From the NCBI RefSeq assembly GCF_004362805.1, contig NZ_SNYF01000006.1, positions 496,001-560,000 of the forward strand: a DNA stretch of 64,000 nt, given 5' to 3'. Source of the DNA: Algoriphagus boseongensis (GTDB taxonomy: Bacteria > Bacteroidota > Bacteroidia > Cytophagales > Cyclobacteriaceae). The notes beneath the pieces were generated by a model, which saw only the letters and a program-made list of their open reading frames with translations, was not told where the DNA came from and ran no database searches. The position numbers and the translations under genes were made by a program. Below are positions 60,827-64,000 of the stretch, piece after piece. Each line of letters starts with the position of its first letter. Position 1 is the stretch's first letter.

Positions 60827-62157
60827 TTCATTTCCTCTTCTTTTACTTTTTCTGACCAATTGAATCGATCAGAAGGGCTGAATTTCCATGGGGAAAAGCT
60901 GGTTTCCATATTTTGGAACATGGCATTCCATTGGGCTGGAGTTCCGGATTCTTCCATGGCCACATATCTTCTGAGTTGAAGGATTATGGAAAGCGGATCG
61001 ATATTGACTGGACAAGCTTCTACGCATGCATTACAAGTGGTGCAGGCATTGATTTCTTCTTTGGAGATATAATCTCCCAAAAGAGATTTTCCATCCTCAA
61101 GTCCAGGTCCTCCGGCGTCGATACTTTTTCCTACTTCTTCGGCGCGATCCCTCACATCCATCATGATTTTTCTGGGAGAAAGTTTCTTCCCGGTTAGGTT
61201 AGCAGGACACTCGGATGTACATCTGCCGCATTCTGTACAGGAATAGGCATTCAGAATATTGATCCAAGAAAGGTCATTGACGTCTTTTGCTCCAAATCTG
61301 CCAATTTCAGCTGGAGGTGCTGATGGATTTTCTACCGGAATCCCAAGCATCATATTCACTTCCTGGGTTACTTCTGGCATATTTTGAATTTCGCCTTTAG
61401 CCTTCAGGTTTGAATACCAAGTATTTGGGAAAGCAAGGAAAATGTGCAAATGCTTAGAATAAGTCACATAGACAGCAAAAGCCAAAATCCCGATGATATG
61501 GAACCACCAAGCAAATCGCTCAATAAAAACTAATGCACCGTCAGATAATCCCATGAAAATGGGTTGAAGGATTCTGCTGAAAAATAGAGGGCCTAAGGCT
61601 AGATAATGCTCATCGCCTCTCGAGGCCAAAATTTGATCTGTGGCATTCATTGTCAGAATGGCAAACATCAAAATGATCTCAATCACCAAAATCAAGTTGG
61701 CGTCCATAGCTGGCCAGCCTTTCATTTCAGGCTTGGTGAAACGCTCCACTTGCATCACATTTCTTCGAATCAAAAATGCCACGCAGGATACCAATACCGC
61801 TACCGCTAGAAATTCAAAAATATTGATCGCTACAGTGTACGCACCACCTAAAAGCGGGGCGAATAGTCTATGGGTTCCGAGGATCCCGTCCAGGACAAAT
61901 TCCAGGACTTCCAGATTGATCACCAGAAATCCCACATAAATCAAAAAGTGAAGGAAAGCAGGGATGATTCTTTTAAACATTTTTTGCTGCCCAAAGGCAA
62001 CCAAAAACATGGTTTTCCAGCGCTCATTGGGTTGGTCATTTCGGGTTTCATCCTTGCCCAAAAGGATGTTTCTTTTCAGGAAAAGTATCCTTTTGCGTAA
62101 AATTAACCCTGCTGCACCTAAAATCAGCACAAAGGCAAGTTGCGGTAATATGCTCAT
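60823..62157 (-). CDS. Membrane 4Fe-4S oxidoreductase (HdrC/NarI-like)
   Basis: The 444-residue protein has about five to six hydrophobic helices in its first 250 residues, the NarI-like, possibly haem b-binding membrane part. A ferredoxin-like domain follows, with two cysteine sets: ACTECGRCTSECPAN (about 305-320) and ACTTCNACVEACPVN (about 378-393). This is the layout of HdrE/HdrC-type proteins and partners of CCG proteins. With the next gene it forms a likely membrane-bound electron-transfer complex linking quinones to a soluble donor. The TM count is by eye. Confidence 0.88.
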   Translation of the reverse strand: MSILPQLAFVLILGAAGLILRKRILFLKRNILLGKDETRNDQPNERWKTMFLVAFGQQKMFKRIIPAFLHFLIYVGFLVINLEVLEFVLDGILGTHRLFAPLLGGAYTVAINIFEFLAVAVLVSCVAFLIRRNVMQVERFTKPEMKGWPAMDANLILVIEIILMFAILTMNATDQILASRGDEHYLALGPLFFSRILQPIFMGLSDGALVFIERFAWWFHIIGILAFAVYVTYSKHLHIFLAFPNTWYSNLKAKGEIQNMPEVTQEVNMMLGIPVENPSAPPAEIGRFGAKDVNDLSWINILNAYSCTECGRCTSECPANLTGKKLSPRKIMMDVRDRAEEVGKSIDAGGPGLEDGKSLLGDYISKEEINACTTCNACVEACPVNIDPLSIILQLRRYVAMEESGTPAQWNAMFQNMETSFSPWKFSPSDRFNWSEKVKEEEMK

Positions 62158-62213
62158 ATTGATCAGATTAGCTTGATATTCTAAATTTCTACTTTATTTT
62201 TTTCTGAAAAGGG

Positions 62214-62244
62214 TTTGTACCAAATATTCAAATTTCTACCTTTG
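62214..62244 (+). promoter_or_regulatory. Promoter of tRNA-Phe (TTTG-N19-TACCTTTG)
   Basis: TTTG at 62214-62217, 19 bases of spacer and TACCTTTG at 62237-62244 give an exact Bacteroidota promoter. The tRNA begins 17 bases after the -7 box. It is the best promoter match in the window. Confidence 0.85.
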
Positions 62245-62260
62245 CAACACTTTAAACGAC

Positions 62261-62333
62261 GGTGATGTAGCTCAGTTGGTAGAGCATCGGACTGAAAATC
62301 CGTGAGTCGGTGGTTCGAGTCCACTCATCACCA
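62261..62333 (+). tRNA. tRNA-Phe (GAA)
   Basis: A complete 73-base cloverleaf. The 7-bp acceptor stem is perfect (GGTGATG / CATCACC). The anticodon stem-loop is TCGGA-CTGAAAA-TCCGT with a T-T mismatch at its base, anticodon GAA for phenylalanine. The T loop is TTCGAGT on a 5-bp stem. The CCA end is not encoded. A strong terminator follows within 5 bases, so it is transcribed alone. Confidence 0.98.
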
Positions 62334-62336
62334 CGG

Positions 62337-62367
62337 TCCCGATCCCACAAGGATCGGGATTTTTTTT
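62337..62367 (+). terminator. Terminator of tRNA-Phe
   Basis: A nine-base perfect stem (TCCCGATCC / GGATCGGGA), CACAA loop and eight Ts directly after the tRNA. Confidence 0.92.
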
Positions 62368-62592
62368 GCCCATTTCCTTCCTATTCCGGCCTAAACTTTC
62401 CTGCTTTTTCATCGATGCAAAATATAAAATAGTCTGCATGCATACTATTTTTTAATCTGAATTTAAAATGAATCTAATTTCGGAGGCCTAGTGTTTGGCT
62501 CAAATAGGGGTTTTTCATCGCTTTTAGAAAAAAAGTCAACATTTTTTTGAATCTCCTGTAACATTTACCTCTTTCATGCATCATCTACTAAA
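62368..62592. other. Non-coding spacer before the sigma factor gene
   Basis: This 225-base stretch holds no open frame of note and no repeat. It is AT-rich with a run of Ts near 62545. No convincing -33/-7 pair is seen, so an ECF-type autoregulated promoter is possible but not recognisable. Confidence 0.5.
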
Positions 62593-63084
62593 ATGAAGTC
62601 ATTTTTCGAGCTGCATATCTGGCCCCTGAGAGGGAAGCTGTTTCGAATGGTCTATCTCTGGACCAAGGATAGGGACCTGTCAGAGGATATGCTTCAAAAT
62701 GTCTTCGAAAAAACGGTGGAGCGTCAAAAGGAGCTTCAAACTCATCCCAACTTGAATGGATGGATTGTGAAAAGTTTGAAAAATGAGGTTTTGATGCATT
62801 TTCGGAAAAACGGAAAGATTGATGGATTGGAGCGGGCCGACCACATCCCTCAACCCGAAACGAATGCTTTGGAGCTCTCAGAATCCAATCGGATCATCTT
62901 CAGCTTGGTTGAAAATTTACCGGAAAAACAACGGGAAGTTTTTCAGCTAAGAGAAATTGAAGAAATGTCCTATGAAGAAATTTCAAACTTTTTGGAAATC
63001 AGTTTGGAGCAAGTCAAGGTGAATCTTCACCGAGCAAGAAAGACCATCAGAGAAAAATTAATCAACCAAGGAATAACTCCATGA
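62593..63084 (+). CDS. ECF-type RNA polymerase sigma factor
   Basis: The 163-residue protein has sigma region 2 (about 8-75, with RMVYLWTKDRDLSEDMLQNVFEKT) and region 4 (about 98-150, with LPEKQREVFQLREIEEMSYEEISNFLEISLEQVKVNLHRARKTIR, a helix-turn-helix). It is typical of Bacteroidota ECF sigma factors. The next gene starts in its last codon with a 4-base overlap (ATGA) and is probably the anti-sigma factor. The regulon is unknown and may include the DUF4252 gene. Confidence 0.94.
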   Translation: MKSFFELHIWPLRGKLFRMVYLWTKDRDLSEDMLQNVFEKTVERQKELQTHPNLNGWIVKSLKNEVLMHFRKNGKIDGLERADHIPQPETNALELSESNRIIFSLVENLPEKQREVFQLREIEEMSYEEISNFLEISLEQVKVNLHRARKTIREKLINQGITP

Positions 63085-63512
63085 GAGAAAGAATCGAGGA
63101 ATTGCTTCAAAAATACTGGGCTGGAGAAAGCAGCCTGGCTGAAGAGAAGGAGCTAAAGGAGTCCCTTGCCCAAGTGGAGGGGTTTGAAACTGAGAAATCC
63201 TTTTTCGGAGTATTAAAAGACTTCAAAGCCCAAATGCCGGAGAAGCTGAAAACCCCGGGAGGGAAGCCAAAATCAAAAACCATTCGCCTTCAATGGCTGA
63301 GTTGGGCGGCGTCTTTGGCATTAATTATAAGCTCTGTTTGGGTTTGGAGAGATTACGAAGAAAAAAAGGAACAAGAACAAGCTTACCAAGAAGTCATGGA
63401 GGCTTTGGCGATGATTCAGACAAATCTTGCTAAGGGTCAGGAGCAAATGAAGCCTTTGAATGATTTAAAGTACCTGAAAACTACCAATCAACTCTTCACC
63501 CAGGGTCAGTAG
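63081..63512 (+). CDS. Probable anti-sigma factor (single-pass membrane protein)
   Basis: The 143-residue protein has a soluble N-terminal part with a conserved helical opening (MRERIEELLQKYWAGESSLAEEKELKESL), one membrane segment (LSWAASLALIISSVWVW, about 72-88) and a short outer helix. This opening and layout match the small membrane proteins that follow ECF sigma genes in Bacteroidota. The sigma-binding part would be the first 60 residues. It lacks a classical zinc (HxxxCxxC) motif. Confidence 0.8.
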   Translation: MRERIEELLQKYWAGESSLAEEKELKESLAQVEGFETEKSFFGVLKDFKAQMPEKLKTPGGKPKSKTIRLQWLSWAASLALIISSVWVWRDYEEKKEQEQAYQEVMEALAMIQTNLAKGQEQMKPLNDLKYLKTTNQLFTQGQ

Positions 63513-63591
63513 CCTGGAATCGAGAGTTGATTAAAAAAATGAAAATCCACCTTCAGAGAGCTTTGGTGGCAACAAATTAAAAAATAAAGAC

Positions 63592-64000
63592 ATGAAAAAG
63601 ATAAGCACGTTACTGCTTCTGGTTTGGGGATTTTCCTTGTCAGCCATGGCTCAGGAGGATGCTATCCAAAAGTTCTTTTCCAAATACATGGAAGATGAGC
63701 GCTTTTCGCGGGTATATATTTCTCCTAAAATGATGCAAATGGCTGGAGGGTTTCTAAAGAACAATGCGGAAGGCGATAAAGATGCTGAAGAATTAGGGGC
63801 TTTGATAGGCAAGATTAGAGGGATCAGGATTCTTTCTTCTGAAGAGGTCAACGGCAAAGCCTTGTACCAGGAAGTGATGGGGACTTTGGTGAAAAACAGG
63901 TATGAGGAATTGATGGATGTCCAAGACAAAGGCAGCAGCCTAAAATTTATGATCCGGGAAGAGGCAGGCCTGATTAAGGAGTTGACGATGGTATCGGGAG
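63592..64000 (+). CDS. DUF4252 protein, N-terminal part (cut by window end)
   Basis: The first 136 codons are present. The product has a signal peptide (MKKISTLLLLVWGFSLSAMAQ) and then the DUF4252 domain (EDAIQKFFSKYMEDERFSRVYISPKMMQ...). DUF4252 proteins are small exported proteins of unknown function that often follow an ECF sigma/anti-sigma pair in Bacteroidota, as here. The open frame continues beyond the window. Its place after the sigma pair suggests it is under that sigma factor. Confidence 0.88.
   Translation, partial: MKKISTLLLLVWGFSLSAMAQEDAIQKFFSKYMEDERFSRVYISPKMMQMAGGFLKNNAEGDKDAEELGALIGKIRGIRILSSEEVNGKALYQEVMGTLVKNRYEELMDVQDKGSSLKFMIREEAGLIKELTMVSG

Noticed and set aside
61640..61939. 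99-codon plus-strand frame
   Set aside because: Opposite the membrane part of the HdrC-like gene; a mirror frame without other support.

Overview
The window looks like chromosomal DNA of a Bacteroidota bacterium, most likely from the order Cytophagales (Cyclobacteriaceae, Algoriphagus-like). The evidence is two SusC/TonB-type outer-membrane receptors, an OmpA/TPR/beta-propeller protein with the layout of type IX secretion PorE, a bacilliredoxin-type YtxJ protein, families typical of the phylum (DUF4403, DUF2851, DUF4252), promoters of the Bacteroidota form TTTG-N(17-23)-TAnnTTTG, and few recognisable Shine-Dalgarno sequences. The DNA is moderately AT-rich and base use looks even throughout. 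I see no insertion sequence, prophage or CRISPR array. The genus is inference.

Layout. 1-3.1 kb: start of a TonB receptor, ytxJ and a DUF4403 lipoprotein. 3.1-9.9 kb: an acetate block on the minus strand (DUF4212 subunit, ActP-like symporter, acetyl-CoA synthetase), followed by a cNMP/CBS/nucleotidyltransferase protein and a DnaQ-like exonuclease. 10-12 kb: ZIP metal transporter and an ApbE-like protein. 12.1-16.5 kb: ruvB facing a kynurenine-pathway cluster (3-hydroxyanthranilate dioxygenase, kynureninase, kynurenine 3-monooxygenase). 16.6-19 kb: M19 dipeptidase, a thiamine-pyrophosphokinase-like protein and two tandem paralogues of unknown function. 19-28 kb: nitroreductase, S10 peptidase, second TonB receptor, GH29 fucosidase, and a gluconate-dehydrogenase-type pair. 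28-40 kb: mostly housekeeping genes (dehydratase, deformylase-like, ABC-F, AlkD-like, nucleoside phosphorylase, trhO, acyltransferase, DUF2851, pyrF, GT39). 39.5-43 kb: hpf, tyrosine recombinase, rpsU, atpC and atpD. 43-49.7 kb: NlpC/P60 lipoprotein, persulfide dioxygenase/rhodanese, two small unknown proteins, DPP-IV and ddl. 49.9-53.9 kb: compact operon of membrane protein, mutL and two rhomboids. 54-57 kb: GH3/beta-lactamase fusion. 57-62 kb: PorE-like protein, a conserved 162-residue protein, and an HdrB/HdrC-like iron-sulfur pair. 62.2-64 kb: tRNA-Phe, then an ECF sigma factor, its probable anti-sigma factor and a DUF4252 protein cut by the window end.

How the genes work together. The acetate block should take up acetate and activate it to acetyl-CoA, with the nucleotidyltransferase/exonuclease pair as a linked accessory of unknown role. 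The kynurenine cluster converts kynurenine to the quinolinate precursor; tryptophan dioxygenase is not in the window.

The most unusual feature is in the spacers. At least eight of them carry short words (about 7-15 bp) repeated in direct and inverted order. The clearest family is GAAATA repeated every 11 bp, found at four loci; at 49712-49784 it forms seven near-perfect copies. Other spacers use different words with the same architecture. I see no protein or RNA gene that explains them, and they are the best candidate here for something undescribed.
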